Shown here piece by piece: positions 7,646 through 17,102 of a stretch of DNA of 64,000 nucleotides. This stretch comes from Enterococcus mundtii (GTDB taxonomy: Bacteria; Bacillota; Bacilli; Lactobacillales; Enterococcaceae): contig NZ_PUAP01000050.1 of the NCBI RefSeq assembly GCF_002947535.1, positions 1 through 64,000 on the forward strand, written 5' to 3'. Made by a program: the position numbers and the translations under genes. How positions within the stretch are numbered: position 1 is the stretch's first letter; the number at the start of each line of letters is the position of its first letter. The notes below the pieces were generated by a model, which saw nothing but the letters and a program-made list of their open reading frames with translations, was not told where the DNA came from and ran no database searches.

Positions 7646-8481
7646 AACAACCAAAAGTAAAACATCCACGACAGTTTAAGAAGCCTGTACTGATTTTTAG
7701 CGGATTGGTGCTTGCTAGTCTGTGGTTTTATCCTTTTTTCTTAGTGGTGATCAACTCTTTCAAAACCAAAGCAGAGATATTCCAAAATACACTCACTTTA
7801 CCAGCTGGGCTAACACTTGATAACTACATCGAGTCGTTCGAACGGTTAGATTTTTTCAAAAGTGCGGCCAATTCGTTACTGATAACGATCGGATCACTAG
7901 TGTTGATCGTGTTCGTTTCTTCAATGGCGGCCTACGCGTTATCGAGAAATACGAGTCGCTTAAGTTCATTTCTTTATTTTATTGTAGCAATTGGCTTATT
8001 GATTCCTTTTCAAGGAATCATGATCCCCTTGATTTCACTTTTTGGGCAAGTCAGTATGCTGAATCAGCCAGGTTTGATGCTGATGTATCTAGGATTAGCA
8101 ACAAGTATGTCGACCTTTTTATATTATGGTGCTTTACGAGGGATTCCGAAATCATTAGACGAAGCGGCATTGATCGATGGGGCAAACACCTTCCAAATCT
8201 ACTGGAAAGTCATTTTTCCTTTGCTGAAGCCTACGACAGTGACAGTGATCGTGTTGAACGCCTTATGGTTTTGGAATGATTATCTGTTGCCTTCATTAAG
8301 CATCAACAAAGCAGGAATGTATACGATTCCTTTACGGATGTTTTATTTCTTCGGCGAATTTAATAAGCAGTGGCACTTGGCACTGGCTGCGCTAGTGATC
8401 GTCGTCTTACCGATTATTATTTTATTTGTTGTCTTGCAAAAACATGTCGTAAAAGGCATTTCAGATGGCGCAGTGAAGTAG
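7642..8481 (+). CDS. ABC sugar permease (MalG type)
   Basis: A 279-residue membrane protein, second half of the permease pair. It has a cytoplasmic N-terminus rich in Lys, about six hydrophobic spans and the EAA motif (IPKSLDEAALIDGANTFQIYW) near residue 175. GGAGG lies 8 bases before the start, inside the end of the preceding gene. It ends 11 bases before the alpha-xylosidase gene, which has its own AGGAGG. Confidence 0.92.
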   Translation: MKQPKVKHPRQFKKPVLIFSGLVLASLWFYPFFLVVINSFKTKAEIFQNTLTLPAGLTLDNYIESFERLDFFKSAANSLLITIGSLVLIVFVSSMAAYALSRNTSRLSSFLYFIVAIGLLIPFQGIMIPLISLFGQVSMLNQPGLMLMYLGLATSMSTFLYYGALRGIPKSLDEAALIDGANTFQIYWKVIFPLLKPTTVTVIVLNALWFWNDYLLPSLSINKAGMYTIPLRMFYFFGEFNKQWHLALAALVIVVLPIIILFVVLQKHVVKGISDGAVK

Positions 8482-8492
8482 GAGGAAAATAA

Positions 8493-10754
8493 ATGAAGTT
8501 TACAAACGGTTATTGGTTGGCAAAAGAAGGATTTCATCTTGAACACCCGAACCATGTCTATGAAGCTCAAGTGAATGAGGATAAGTTGACCCTTTTCTTG
8601 CCTTATAAACCGATCCAGACAAGAGGAGATACCTTGAATCTAGGGATGACGACCTTGTCTTTTGAATCACCAAGAGAAGATATCATCAAAGTACAACTGG
8701 TGCATCATGACAAAGCACAAGCAGGTCCACATTTTCAACTAAACAGGCAATCATCTTCTGTCATGATCGATACAGAAAATGAAGAATTTTATACCTTCCA
8801 ATCAGGAAAATTAGTCGCGCGAGTGCCGAAAAGCGCCGCATTCCAGATTGATTTTCTCGCGGAAGGAAAACGTTTGACATCTTCTTTACCAAAAGCACAG
8901 GCATTGGTCAAAAGTAGTGACGGCCAGTGTTATATGCGGGAACAGTTGGCATTAGATCCGTATGAATATGTCTATGGCTTAGGTGAACGATTCACCCCAT
9001 TCATCAAAAATGGGCAAATCATTGATTGTTGGAATCAAGATGGCGGTACTGGTAGTGAACAAGCGTATAAAAATATTCCCTTTTATTTAACGAATCAAGG
9101 CTATGGTGTCTTTGTCAATCATCCTGAAAATGTCTCATCTGAAGTCGGTTCGGAGAATGTTTCACGCACACAATTCAGTGTAGCAGGTGAACGATTGGAA
9201 TACTATGTCATTTATGGACCCGATATGAAAACGATCTTAAGAAAATACACTGATTTAACTGGCAAACCTACCTTGCCACCTGCATGGTCGTTTGGTTTGT
9301 GGTTATCAACTTCCTTTACGACGGACTATCGTGAAGAAACAGTCATGCGATTTATTGAAGAAATGCAGACACGAGAGATTCCGTTTGATGTCTTTCATTT
9401 TGATTGTTTTTGGATGAAAGAATTCGAGTGGTGTGGTTTTGAATGGAATCGCGAGCTGTTTCCAGATCCGCAACAACTGATTGAAAAAATCCACCAGAAG
9501 GGCTTGAAGGTCTGCGTATGGATCAACCCGTATATTGGACAAAAAGCAGCAGCCTTTCAAGAGTGTAAAGAGAAAGGCTATTTCATCAAAGATAAAGATG
9601 GCGAAGTTTGGCAATGGGATCTTTGGCAAGCGGGTCAAGGAATCATTGACTTTACAAATCCAGAAGCACGTCAATGGTACAAAGAAAGACTGAAGGAACT
9701 CATAGAAATCGGTGTCGATTCCTTCAAGACGGATTTTGGTGAACGTATACCTACTGATGTGAGTTATTACGATGGTTCTGACCCGAAAAAAATGCACAAC
9801 TATTATGCGTATCTTTATAACGAAGTCGTCTTTGAATTATTAGCGGAATTACGCCCAGATGAAGCCGTCGTATTTGCTCGTTCTGCTTCGGTTGGTTCAC
9901 AAAAATTCCCAGTTCATTGGGGAGGGGACAACTTATCGGAATATCCGTCCATGGCGGAATCATTAAGGGGTGGACTCTCATTTGTGTTATCCGGTTTTGG
10001 CTTCTGGAGTCATGATATTGGTGGATTTGAAGAGAATGCGACAGCGGATATTTATAAACGTTGGACACAATTCGGATTATTGTCTACTCATAGTCGCTAC
10101 CACGGCAACATTGAGTATCGAGTGCCATGGAACTTTGGGGAAGAAGCTGTGTTGGTCAGTCAACGATTTTCTAAATTAAAAAACCGCTTGATGCCTTATA
10201 TCTATGAGCAAGCGGTAGAAACAGCGCAAACGGGCATCCCGATGATGCGTCCAGTGATGCTGGAATTTCCAGAAGACTATACGACGCATACGATCGACAA
10301 ACAATATATGTTCGGTGAACGGTTGTTGATTGCACCGATTTTCAATGAGCAGGGAAAGGTCACTTTTTATTTACCAGAAGGGCGTTGGACGAATTATTTA
10401 GATAATCGTGTATATGAAGGACAACAATGGCACACACAGACCTATGATTACTTCCACTTACCCCTCATGGTCCGTCCTAATTCATTGCTCATTGAAGGTT
10501 CCATAGATACGACCGCTGCTTACGACTATACAAAAGACTTGACCGTGCACGTTTTTGAGCTGACTGAAAAAGTGACACAACGAGTGGTAGATCAACAGGG
10601 GGTTCCGGTTGGTACGATCACTGTTACCCCTGAAGATAATAGCTATCAGGTCAAGATAGAAGGGTTATCAAACGTCCAAGTGGTGTTCAGAAATCGAAAA
10701 GTTCAAGGAGCAATAGATCATCCACTAGGCTGTTCCATCCTCGTTGAACACTAG
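8493..10754 (+). CDS. GH31 alpha-xylosidase (YicI/XylS type)
   Basis: A 753-residue cytoplasmic glycoside hydrolase family 31 enzyme, close to the length of E. coli YicI (772). The nucleophile is Asp414 in SFKTDFGERIPTD, where the extended FKTDFGERIP signature is that of alpha-xylosidases rather than alpha-glucosidases. The acid/base is Asp479 in HWGGDN, followed by GFGFWSHDIGGFE. N-terminal beta-sandwich residues 1-~240, (beta/alpha)8 barrel ~250-590, C-terminal beta domains. No signal peptide, so it cleaves alpha-xylosides after uptake. The xylose released would enter xylose isomerase/xylulokinase steps encoded elsewhere. Substrate identity beyond an alpha-xyloside is inferred. Confidence 0.9.
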   Translation: MKFTNGYWLAKEGFHLEHPNHVYEAQVNEDKLTLFLPYKPIQTRGDTLNLGMTTLSFESPREDIIKVQLVHHDKAQAGPHFQLNRQSSSVMIDTENEEFYTFQSGKLVARVPKSAAFQIDFLAEGKRLTSSLPKAQALVKSSDGQCYMREQLALDPYEYVYGLGERFTPFIKNGQIIDCWNQDGGTGSEQAYKNIPFYLTNQGYGVFVNHPENVSSEVGSENVSRTQFSVAGERLEYYVIYGPDMKTILRKYTDLTGKPTLPPAWSFGLWLSTSFTTDYREETVMRFIEEMQTREIPFDVFHFDCFWMKEFEWCGFEWNRELFPDPQQLIEKIHQKGLKVCVWINPYIGQKAAAFQECKEKGYFIKDKDGEVWQWDLWQAGQGIIDFTNPEARQWYKERLKELIEIGVDSFKTDFGERIPTDVSYYDGSDPKKMHNYYAYLYNEVVFELLAELRPDEAVVFARSASVGSQKFPVHWGGDNLSEYPSMAESLRGGLSFVLSGFGFWSHDIGGFEENATADIYKRWTQFGLLSTHSRYHGNIEYRVPWNFGEEAVLVSQRFSKLKNRLMPYIYEQAVETAQTGIPMMRPVMLEFPEDYTTHTIDKQYMFGERLLIAPIFNEQGKVTFYLPEGRWTNYLDNRVYEGQQWHTQTYDYFHLPLMVRPNSLLIEGSIDTTAAYDYTKDLTVHVFELTEKVTQRVVDQQGVPVGTITVTPEDNSYQVKIEGLSNVQVVFRNRKVQGAIDHPLGCSILVEH

Positions 10755-10779
10755 AAGAGTCGTTTGATTTCAGACAACC

Positions 10780-10852
10780 AAAAAGACGAAACGACACCTT
10801 CACATCAACCAATGGGAGTAGGTAGAGTGTGCGTGTTGTCTCGTCTGTTTTG
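10780..10852. terminator. possible bidirectional terminator
   Basis: CAAAAAGACGAAACGACAC and TGTTGTCTCGTCTGTTTTG form an imperfect long stem between the convergent alpha-xylosidase and YjbQ genes. The loop is long (about 35 bases) and there is no clean T-run, so confidence is low. Confidence 0.35.
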
Positions 10853-10902
10853 TCTAGCCATCAATGGTGGTTCCGAATGAATGGGAAATCGAAAGAGAGA
10901 AT

Positions 10903-11418
10903 TTACTCTCCCATCACCATGACGTGACAGGTTCGATTTCGTACACGGTTTTGGTCAAAGTCAACAAAGTAAATATAGCCAACAGACCCAATCTCTAATT
11001 TTCCTTCGCTCAAAATAAAGCTTTCGCTTGCACCGAAAAAGGAAGAGCGGATGTGGGCATCGCCATTTAAAATCGTTGCAGGATCGGTTGGATAGTTAGG
11101 ATCATCCAGACCCATCAGGAATTCTAAATGCTTCGGTCCTGGATAACGATAATTTGTGTTCTCAGATAGTTCTCTCGGAATGATTTTATCTAAAATACGA
11201 TTTAGATCTACTTGTAGAAATTCATCGCCATTAAAATCGGTATCGTGCATGTACTCTTCAAAAATCACTGAGCAAGTCGTATGAGGAGATTGAACGAGAC
11301 AAATACCATTCGTGATCTGACTTTTCTCAACAATTGCTTTTACTTGTTCAGTAATATTATGATAAGACACACGATTACCGTTTGAAGTCAAAGTTAATTG
11401 GTCTTTTGCAAATTTCAT
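10903..11418 (-). CDS. YjbQ/UPF0047 family protein
   Basis: A 171-residue protein of the YjbQ family. It shows the conserved HTT-x-S-V-I-FEEY motif (SPHTTCSVIFEEY), the NGDAHIRSSFFGASE block and the G-x-LEIGSVGYIYFVDFD block with C-terminal RNRTCHVMVMG. The family is listed as a secondary thiamine-phosphate synthase because E. coli YjbQ has weak activity of that kind; its real role is unsettled. It is the last gene of the PTS operon and starts directly after the stop of the TIM-like gene, so a metabolic role in the same sugar pathway is inferred. Confidence 0.8.
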   Translation of the reverse strand: MKFAKDQLTLTSNGNRVSYHNITEQVKAIVEKSQITNGICLVQSPHTTCSVIFEEYMHDTDFNGDEFLQVDLNRILDKIIPRELSENTNYRYPGPKHLEFLMGLDDPNYPTDPATILNGDAHIRSSFFGASESFILSEGKLEIGSVGYIYFVDFDQNRVRNRTCHVMVMGE

Positions 11419-12114
11419 CTATTTAAGCTCCTTTTTCAGTTCAGCTACTTTCTGGATCATATTCGTCAATGTTTGAACAGGGTCGTCAGCTGCTACGATG
11501 CCGCTCGTTCCCCCAGTGCCATCTGCGCCAGATAATAACGCCTTTTCTACATCTTCCACAGTAGAGATTCCCGCAGCTTGTAAGATTTGGATAGTTGGAT
11601 TAATCGCACGAACAGCCTCATTGGTTGCCTTCATATAAGAGATATCGCTTGATTGCCCAGTACCAATCAACTCAGTTGGTTCGCACACCATCACATCAGG
11701 ATGAAGTGTTGCCACTGCTTGTGCTTCTGCAATGGAATCTGCACAAACGATTGTAAGGATACCTAGCTCATCCGCACGTTTCACAGCTTTTGTCAGTTCG
11801 TTCACAGTCATTGGATGTTCCGCATGATTTAAAAATGTAGCGGTAACACCTGCTTCAGCAAGTGCTTCAGGAAGAATATAGCCCATGCCGCGGCCTACTT
11901 GAAGTCCGTCTAAATGTTGGACAGTAATGAATAAATGATCGGTTTCGTTTTTGATTCGTGCAGCATCGACATGCTGGACAGTGAATAAAATGTCAATATC
12001 GTGTGTACCAGATAGTTCATCTGCTACCTTGGCTAAGGCAAGTGCTTGGTCGCCATATAAATAAGCTTTTGGATTAACAACAAAGAATGGGGTACGTAAG
12101 GTTCTTTTTTGCAT
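11419..12114 (-). CDS. triose-phosphate isomerase-like sugar-phosphate isomerase
   Basis: A 231-residue TIM-barrel protein, shorter than glycolytic TpiA (~250). All three catalytic residues of triose-phosphate isomerase have counterparts: Lys in VNPKAY, His in FLNHAEHP and Glu in VCEPTELIGTG; the phosphate-binding loop GADGTGGTSGIV is present. Its divergence from glycolytic TpiA (LNHAEHP instead of the usual GHSERR) and its place between an aldolase gene and a YjbQ gene point to a dedicated isomerase for the pathway substrate, comparable to the TpiA-like tetrulose-phosphate isomerases of erythritol catabolism. The exact substrate cannot be read from sequence. Confidence 0.8.
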   Translation of the reverse strand: MQKRTLRTPFFVVNPKAYLYGDQALALAKVADELSGTHDIDILFTVQHVDAARIKNETDHLFITVQHLDGLQVGRGMGYILPEALAEAGVTATFLNHAEHPMTVNELTKAVKRADELGILTIVCADSIAEAQAVATLHPDVMVCEPTELIGTGQSSDISYMKATNEAVRAINPTIQILQAAGISTVEDVEKALLSGADGTGGTSGIVAADDPVQTLTNMIQKVAELKKELK

Positions 12115-12126
12115 AATTACACTCCT

Positions 12127-12960
12127 TTATTCATGAGAAGCTGTGTGGAAGACATTAAAATAATGCTCTAGAGTTTTAGCGATTGCTTCGTTTGCATCAT
12201 GGATCAAGTCAAAGTAATTTTCTGGTTGCTCTTCACGGATCTTATCCATTGCTGCCGTGATGAAGTCGGTGAAGATATTGATTTTACGAATGCCGTTGAG
12301 CGCACATTTCTCAAGATTTTCATCGCCAGAAGAAGAACCACCGTGTAATACTAAAGGAATAGCTAGTGCCTCATAAAGCTGCTGTAGAACATCAAAGTTG
12401 ATTTTAGGTGTACCTGTATAGTGACCGTGGGCGGTACCGATAGATACTGCCAATGAGTCTACGCCAGTTGCTTCTGCAAATTTCACAGCTTCACTAAATT
12501 CTGTATAGATGGAGTCACTCTCCTCTGATTCTAAGCTATCTCCAGCGCCGACGTGACCGATCTCTGCCTCAACAACCACACCAAAAGGATGAGCATAATC
12601 AGCGATCGCTTTTGATCGGCGAACGTTCTCTTCGAATGCATCTTCTGATGCGTCGATCATGACAGAAGTAAATCCTAGATCAATTGCTTGCTTGATGATT
12701 TCTTCGTCTTGACCATGATCTAAATGCAAGGCGACAGGTGAAGTACTTTGTTCTGCTAAGAATCTACCAATCAAAGCGGCTTCTTCTAACGACATCATCG
12801 CCATATGAGACTGGGCGAACGCTAAGATCAATGGTTTCTTTAATCGTTCGGCCGTTTTTACGTACGTTCTTGCGCTATCTAAATCGAAGAAATTGGCAGC
12901 AGGGATCGCGTAATTATTTTTATCTGCCTGTTCAAATAATTCTTTTGTGGTAACCAGCAT
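12127..12960 (-). CDS. class II (zinc) ketose-bisphosphate aldolase, GatY/KbaY-like
   Basis: A 277-residue class II aldolase. Visible landmarks: ALHLDHGQ with the catalytic Asp and first zinc His, VVEAEIGHVG, the second zinc His in GTAHGHY, the third in LVLHGGSSSGDE, and the DHAP phosphate-binding INIFTD. It should split a ketose phosphate into DHAP and an aldehyde (or aldehyde phosphate). It follows galactitol-type PTS genes, but no dehydrogenase or 6-phosphofructokinase-like kinase is present, so a classical galactitol-tagatose route is incomplete here. Start supported by GGAG 8 bases upstream. Confidence 0.88.
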   Translation of the reverse strand: MLVTTKELFEQADKNNYAIPAANFFDLDSARTYVKTAERLKKPLILAFAQSHMAMMSLEEAALIGRFLAEQSTSPVALHLDHGQDEEIIKQAIDLGFTSVMIDASEDAFEENVRRSKAIADYAHPFGVVVEAEIGHVGAGDSLESEESDSIYTEFSEAVKFAEATGVDSLAVSIGTAHGHYTGTPKINFDVLQQLYEALAIPLVLHGGSSSGDENLEKCALNGIRKINIFTDFITAAMDKIREEQPENYFDLIHDANEAIAKTLEHYFNVFHTASHE

Positions 12961-12972
12961 GTGGATTCTCCT

Positions 12973-13257
12973 TTATTCGTTGATTTTCTTCTCGATTTCA
13001 GCATACATCGCATCGGTACCGATACCTGTCAACAAAGGCAGACCCATAATGACACGATCTTTGATCGAATCTGGTACGACTGTCGTACTTACAATAATGT
13101 CGTATTCGTCGATTTTATTCATTTCGTCGGCTACTTTTGATTGATACAATTTCACTTGCTCCGTTAACCCTTTTTCTTTTAACCATTCTTTTACTTTGTT
13201 CGTTACAACAGTAGAAGTTGCAACACCTGTACCACACATAATCAATAATTTTTTCAT
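12973..13257 (-). CDS. PTS EIIB, galactitol type
   Basis: A 94-residue cytoplasmic phosphocarrier. The phosphorylated cysteine is Cys8 in the loop MCGTGVATSTVV, the signature of EIIB-Gat. It passes phosphate from EIIA to the sugar bound by EIIC. Its gene sits 12 bases after the EIIC gene in the same operon with its own AGGAGG. Confidence 0.92.
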   Translation of the reverse strand: MKKLLIMCGTGVATSTVVTNKVKEWLKEKGLTEQVKLYQSKVADEMNKIDEYDIIVSTTVVPDSIKDRVIMGLPLLTGIGTDAMYAEIEKKINE

Positions 13258-13269
13258 TCTAGTTTCCTC

Positions 13270-14616
13270 CTATTCAGCTGTTTTAGCTGCTTGTTTTTTT
13301 GGTAAAATTTTGTTGACGTAGATCAATCCGAAAAGAACAACTGCCCCGATGATCGCTAAACCACCCCAGCTTAAAACTTTTGTTAGTCCGACATACATCC
13401 AAGTTGTCCAGAGTCCACCTTCTGCCATCGCAGTAATCGTTGAGTTTCCTTGTAAATCAAAGTTTGCCGAACGAGCAGCTGTTGTTACTAAAGGGGCAAC
13501 CCAAGATGTGATGTAAAGAATACTTACCATGTAGAGTGTTCCAGCAATCACTGTTCGAATGATATTTCCTGCAAAGACTGCAGCCATCAAACAGATCAAG
13601 AATGGAATCGTTGCTAAGTCACCAAAAGGCAAAGTTGTATTGCCGGGTAGGATAACCGCTAATAAGATCGTAATCGGCACGAGTAATAAGGAAGAAGAAA
13701 GAACAGCTGGATGACCTACAGATAACGCAGCATCCATTCCGATATAAAGTTCTCTTCCTGGGAAACGTTTCTTGACAAATTCATTGGCAGCTTCTGATAT
13801 TGGAGTAAGCCCTTCCATTAATAAAGCAACCATTTTAGGCATGATCACCATAACGGCACCTGTTTGAACCGCCAATTGTCCAGTACCCGCAACATCATAG
13901 CCAGCTAAAATCCCCATCACCAAACCAATCAAGAAGCCCATTACGGTTGAATCACCAAAAACACCGAATTTCTTTTGAATCGTTTCTGGGTCAGCTTTCC
14001 AATCTCTCAATCCTGGGATACGATCAAAAATCCAGTTCATTGGTAATGCAAAGACAAATCCTGGAGCTGCTGTTCCATGAGGGAACGTAATATTGGGGAA
14101 TCCATAAAATTTGTTGATGATCGGTCCTAAAATATCGCCCATCAAAAGGATCATCATCAAATAAATCACTGTTGCAGCGATCCCCATAGCGAAATCACCG
14201 GTCAAAGCAAAAATAAGTGAAGAAATAAATGCAGCATGCCAGATGTTCCAGATATCGACATTCAATACTTTCGTCAAGCCGAGTAAAATCAGTACGATAT
14301 TCAATACTACACCAATTGGAATCGCGAGACTCCCCAAAATCGTTCCATAAGAAATCGCTGCTGCTGCTGGCCAACCGACATCGATCGTGGTCAAGTTTAA
14401 CCCTAATCGCTCAACCATGTGCTGTGCCGCTGGTCCCAAGCTGTTTCCTAGTAAGTCGATTACTAGGTTCAATCCAACAAAACCAACACCAACTGTCAAC
14501 GCCGAAGTAAATGCTTTTCCTGGTTTTGTTCCTAAAATGATCCCGAAAATAAAGATAAGAATAGGAAGGACAACAATCGAACCTAAATCAACAAACCACT
14601 GTAATGCGTCTAACAT
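13270..14616 (-). CDS. PTS EIIC, galactitol type
   Basis: A 448-residue integral membrane permease of the EIIC-Gat family, about 10-12 hydrophobic spans. It has the conserved cytoplasmic stretch FPNITFPHGTAAPGF and the loop KRFPGRELYIGMDAALSVGHP typical of GatC. It carries the sugar (alcohol) across while EIIB phosphorylates it. Its spacing to EIIA is 12 bases. The transported compound is not determined; EIIC-Gat proteins are known for galactitol, arabitol and other pentitols or hexoses. Confidence 0.92.
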   Translation of the reverse strand: MLDALQWFVDLGSIVVLPILIFIFGIILGTKPGKAFTSALTVGVGFVGLNLVIDLLGNSLGPAAQHMVERLGLNLTTIDVGWPAAAAISYGTILGSLAIPIGVVLNIVLILLGLTKVLNVDIWNIWHAAFISSLIFALTGDFAMGIAATVIYLMMILLMGDILGPIINKFYGFPNITFPHGTAAPGFVFALPMNWIFDRIPGLRDWKADPETIQKKFGVFGDSTVMGFLIGLVMGILAGYDVAGTGQLAVQTGAVMVIMPKMVALLMEGLTPISEAANEFVKKRFPGRELYIGMDAALSVGHPAVLSSSLLLVPITILLAVILPGNTTLPFGDLATIPFLICLMAAVFAGNIIRTVIAGTLYMVSILYITSWVAPLVTTAARSANFDLQGNSTITAMAEGGLWTTWMYVGLTKVLSWGGLAIIGAVVLFGLIYVNKILPKKQAAKTAE

Positions 14617-14628
14617 AAATGTTCCTCC

Positions 14629-15090
14629 TTAATGTAAGCCATATTTTTTGATAATCGCTAGATATTCTGTTTCTGTAGTGAGTGTTAAGAGTTCCTCTAA
14701 AACGCCAGGTTTCTGGAACATCTCAATCAATTGTTGCAACATCTCCAGTTGTTCATGAGGTTCTTTCAACGCAAGCATGAACAACAATGAAACATCTATT
14801 TCTTTATCATTGGTGCCCATTTCAATAAATGGTAATGGTTTATTGAGTGACATGAACGCCACTTGTGATTCATTGACGTATTGACTATCTGTATGTGGGA
14901 TCGCAACGCCTATACCGTTGATTGCTAAGCCTGTCGGAAATACTTCCTCACGACGAATAATATTTTGATAAAAATCATCCGTGACACACTGTTTTTTTCG
15001 TAGTTCTTCTGATAGTTTTTGCAACGCTTCTTCTTTCGTTGCGAATGATTGATTCAATAATGCAAGTTGATGATCAAAAAACAAGCTCAT
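14629..15090 (-). CDS. PTS EIIA, fructose/mannitol-Gat type
   Basis: A 153-residue EIIA of the PTS_EIIA_2 fold. The phosphorylated histidine lies in GVAIPHTDSQYV. It accepts phosphate from HPr and hands it to EIIB. Its start overlaps the end of the PRD regulator gene by 17 bases, with AGAGGAGGG inside that overlap, so the regulator and EIIA are translationally coupled. Confidence 0.9.
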   Translation of the reverse strand: MSLFFDHQLALLNQSFATKEEALQKLSEELRKKQCVTDDFYQNIIRREEVFPTGLAINGIGVAIPHTDSQYVNESQVAFMSLNKPLPFIEMGTNDKEIDVSLLFMLALKEPHEQLEMLQQLIEMFQKPGVLEELLTLTTETEYLAIIKKYGLH

Positions 15091-17029
15091 TCCCTCCTCT
15101 TAAAAGTCTGTGATAAAGTTCATCTGGTGTTTGACTCGCTACAATCCACTGGATTTCTTCTGAGGAATTGAATAAGTCATAAATTGAAGCAATCAATTCT
15201 TTTGCTTCGGTCATATTTTCTTCAGCGATTGCTAATAAAACAATCAATTGGATCTTCGTGTCTCCCCAAACAATTGGTGAAGCAAGTGTGACAAATGCCA
15301 ATTTTGTTTCTTTCACTGTGTGTGGATCAGCATGAGGGATCGCAACTCCCGTTTTTAATCCTGTACTACCTAATTCTTCGCGATCAAATAAAGAGCGTTT
15401 AAAACCGTGACTAACTAAATCTTTTTCAAAGTAATCATCGGCCAAAAAAGACAAGATCGCTTCTTTTGTAGAAAAGGGCTTTTGTATATAAATGAAATCT
15501 GGGTCAAGATATTTTTTTAGTAAAGTGGGCGATTGATATTTTTTTGAATGGAATTTTTTTTCATTTTCGTTCAAATTAGAAATTCTTGCTGAAATGTTTG
15601 TGATTTCCTCGGTAGTTGGTAAAGCAGACACGTACATAACAGGCGGTTCTACTTCTTCTAAAGGAATTGTTGAAATGATTAGATCAACCATCTCCAAAGA
15701 AGTGTGAGAGAGTTTGTTTGATTGAATGATTTCTAAAACAGTATTCGCCGAAATGGTCTGCTTGATCCGATTGAAAATCAATTCTGAAGTGGCAAGGCCA
15801 GAGCGACAAACGATGAGGATATGATTTGTCATCTTTCGCTTTTCAAAAGCCAGTTGGAAATGAATCGTGAGAAAAGAGACTTCATCCTCTGTTAAAGAAC
15901 AACGGAATTCTTTCTCTAACTCGCTAATCGCATACTTGGTCAATGTGAACATCGTCGAATATTGTGTTTTGATACTTTTAAGCAAAGGGTTCTTGATCAA
16001 CATACCTGTTTTCAGACGATGGATCATGGGTACGATATGTGAGAGCAAGGCTTGTAATAACAGTTCATCTTGCGTCAAGTCGATTTTCAATAAAGTCGAC
16101 ATTTTATCAATGATTCGTTTCGTGGAAACAGTGATTACCGAATCTGGTTTATCCGTACTTTGGACATAAGGTTCGATCCCATGTGCAAGTAAGAGCGAGC
16201 AGATATATTGGATATCTGACTCCTGTAATGAAATAGACAAGGATTCATTGACCATTTCGGCAAATGAACGAGCAATCATATACAGTTTCATTCGTTTCAA
16301 TTCATCAAAGACTAGCTGTTCTTGCTTTTCGATGTGATGATCTAAAAGAAGCCTAGATAAAAAAATCTGTAAAGATAAAGACAGTGATTCCACAAAATAG
16401 TTATTGATTTGTCGTCCAATTTGCTGGATCATCCCATAAATAAAATGCTCTGTCAGGTCGATAATTCGATCATCAAACAGCGAAGGAATAGAAGTATGTT
16501 GACTTCCTTCAGTTTCCATATATGGTTCTAAGAATGATTTGAAAGCATTCTGTTGAACAGACTCATCTGCGATTAATTGCAACCCATGTGACGTTACTTT
16601 TCCTGTGATCTGTTTCGATTGGCAAAATCTTACGATGTCATCTACATCATTTTTGATCGACTGCTGGCTCACAAAAAAGTATTCAGCAAACTCATGATAA
16701 CGCATGGCTTTTTCTGAAAAAAAATAGTTCCCGAATATAAACAAGCGACGGTATTCTGGGGAGTATTCATCAAGAATGAGTTGCTCATATACCAACAAAG
16801 AACGTGCATTTTGTTTCGCTGATTCAGTACCTTCTAAGCGAATACCCTTGCGAGGTAGTTTAGTGATCACGGCACCAGTTTCTTTTATTTTTTCTTCCAA
16901 ACTTGTTAAGTCGTTGTAAACTGTCTTAGGAGAGACATACAACTGTTTTTGGAAAAATGCTGCTGGTTGATACTTTTGTTGGTCTAAAAGTAGACGTAGC
17001 AACAGCTTTTCCCTTTTGCTTAAACTCAT
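15074..17029 (-). CDS. PRD-containing transcriptional activator with EIIB and EIIA domains
   Basis: A 651-residue regulator of the BglG/MtlR-ManR type. Order: N-terminal HTH (residues ~1-60, FFQKQLYVSPKTVYNDLTSL), a second wHTH, PRD1 and PRD2 (~190-395), an EIIB-Gat-like domain with Cys in ILIVCRSGLATSEL (~400-480), and a C-terminal EIIA_2 domain with His in GVAIPHADPHTV (~510-650). DNA-binding activators of this build are controlled by PTS phosphorylation. The ATG at 17029 has GGAGG 8 bases upstream; the GTG at 17038 would overlap it. It is the first gene of the operon it is expected to control. Confidence 0.9.
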   Translation of the reverse strand: MSLSKREKLLLRLLLDQQKYQPAAFFQKQLYVSPKTVYNDLTSLEEKIKETGAVITKLPRKGIRLEGTESAKQNARSLLVYEQLILDEYSPEYRRLFIFGNYFFSEKAMRYHEFAEYFFVSQQSIKNDVDDIVRFCQSKQITGKVTSHGLQLIADESVQQNAFKSFLEPYMETEGSQHTSIPSLFDDRIIDLTEHFIYGMIQQIGRQINNYFVESLSLSLQIFLSRLLLDHHIEKQEQLVFDELKRMKLYMIARSFAEMVNESLSISLQESDIQYICSLLLAHGIEPYVQSTDKPDSVITVSTKRIIDKMSTLLKIDLTQDELLLQALLSHIVPMIHRLKTGMLIKNPLLKSIKTQYSTMFTLTKYAISELEKEFRCSLTEDEVSFLTIHFQLAFEKRKMTNHILIVCRSGLATSELIFNRIKQTISANTVLEIIQSNKLSHTSLEMVDLIISTIPLEEVEPPVMYVSALPTTEEITNISARISNLNENEKKFHSKKYQSPTLLKKYLDPDFIYIQKPFSTKEAILSFLADDYFEKDLVSHGFKRSLFDREELGSTGLKTGVAIPHADPHTVKETKLAFVTLASPIVWGDTKIQLIVLLAIAEENMTEAKELIASIYDLFNSSEEIQWIVASQTPDELYHRLLRGGNELVF

Positions 17030-17042
17030 CAAACCCACCTCC

Positions 17043-17054
17043 GGAAGCGCTTCC
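17043..17054 (-). promoter_or_regulatory. cre-like palindrome before the PTS operon
   Basis: GGAAGCGCTTCC is a perfect 12-bp palindrome with the central CG and flanks of a catabolite-responsive element. It lies between the promoter and the ribosome-binding site of the regulator gene, where CcpA binding would block transcription. Confidence 0.5.
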
Positions 17055-17055
17055 T

Positions 17056-17087
17056 TAATTCTATCTTAATGAAATTTTGTTATGTAG
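17056..17087 (-). promoter_or_regulatory. putative promoter of the PTS operon
   Basis: On the minus strand TTTACT and TAAGAT are spaced by 17 bases, downstream of the 18-bp palindrome and upstream of the cre-like site. Both hexamers are weak matches, as expected for an activator-dependent promoter. Confidence 0.4.
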
Positions 17088-17102
17088 TAAATGATAATTA
17101 AT

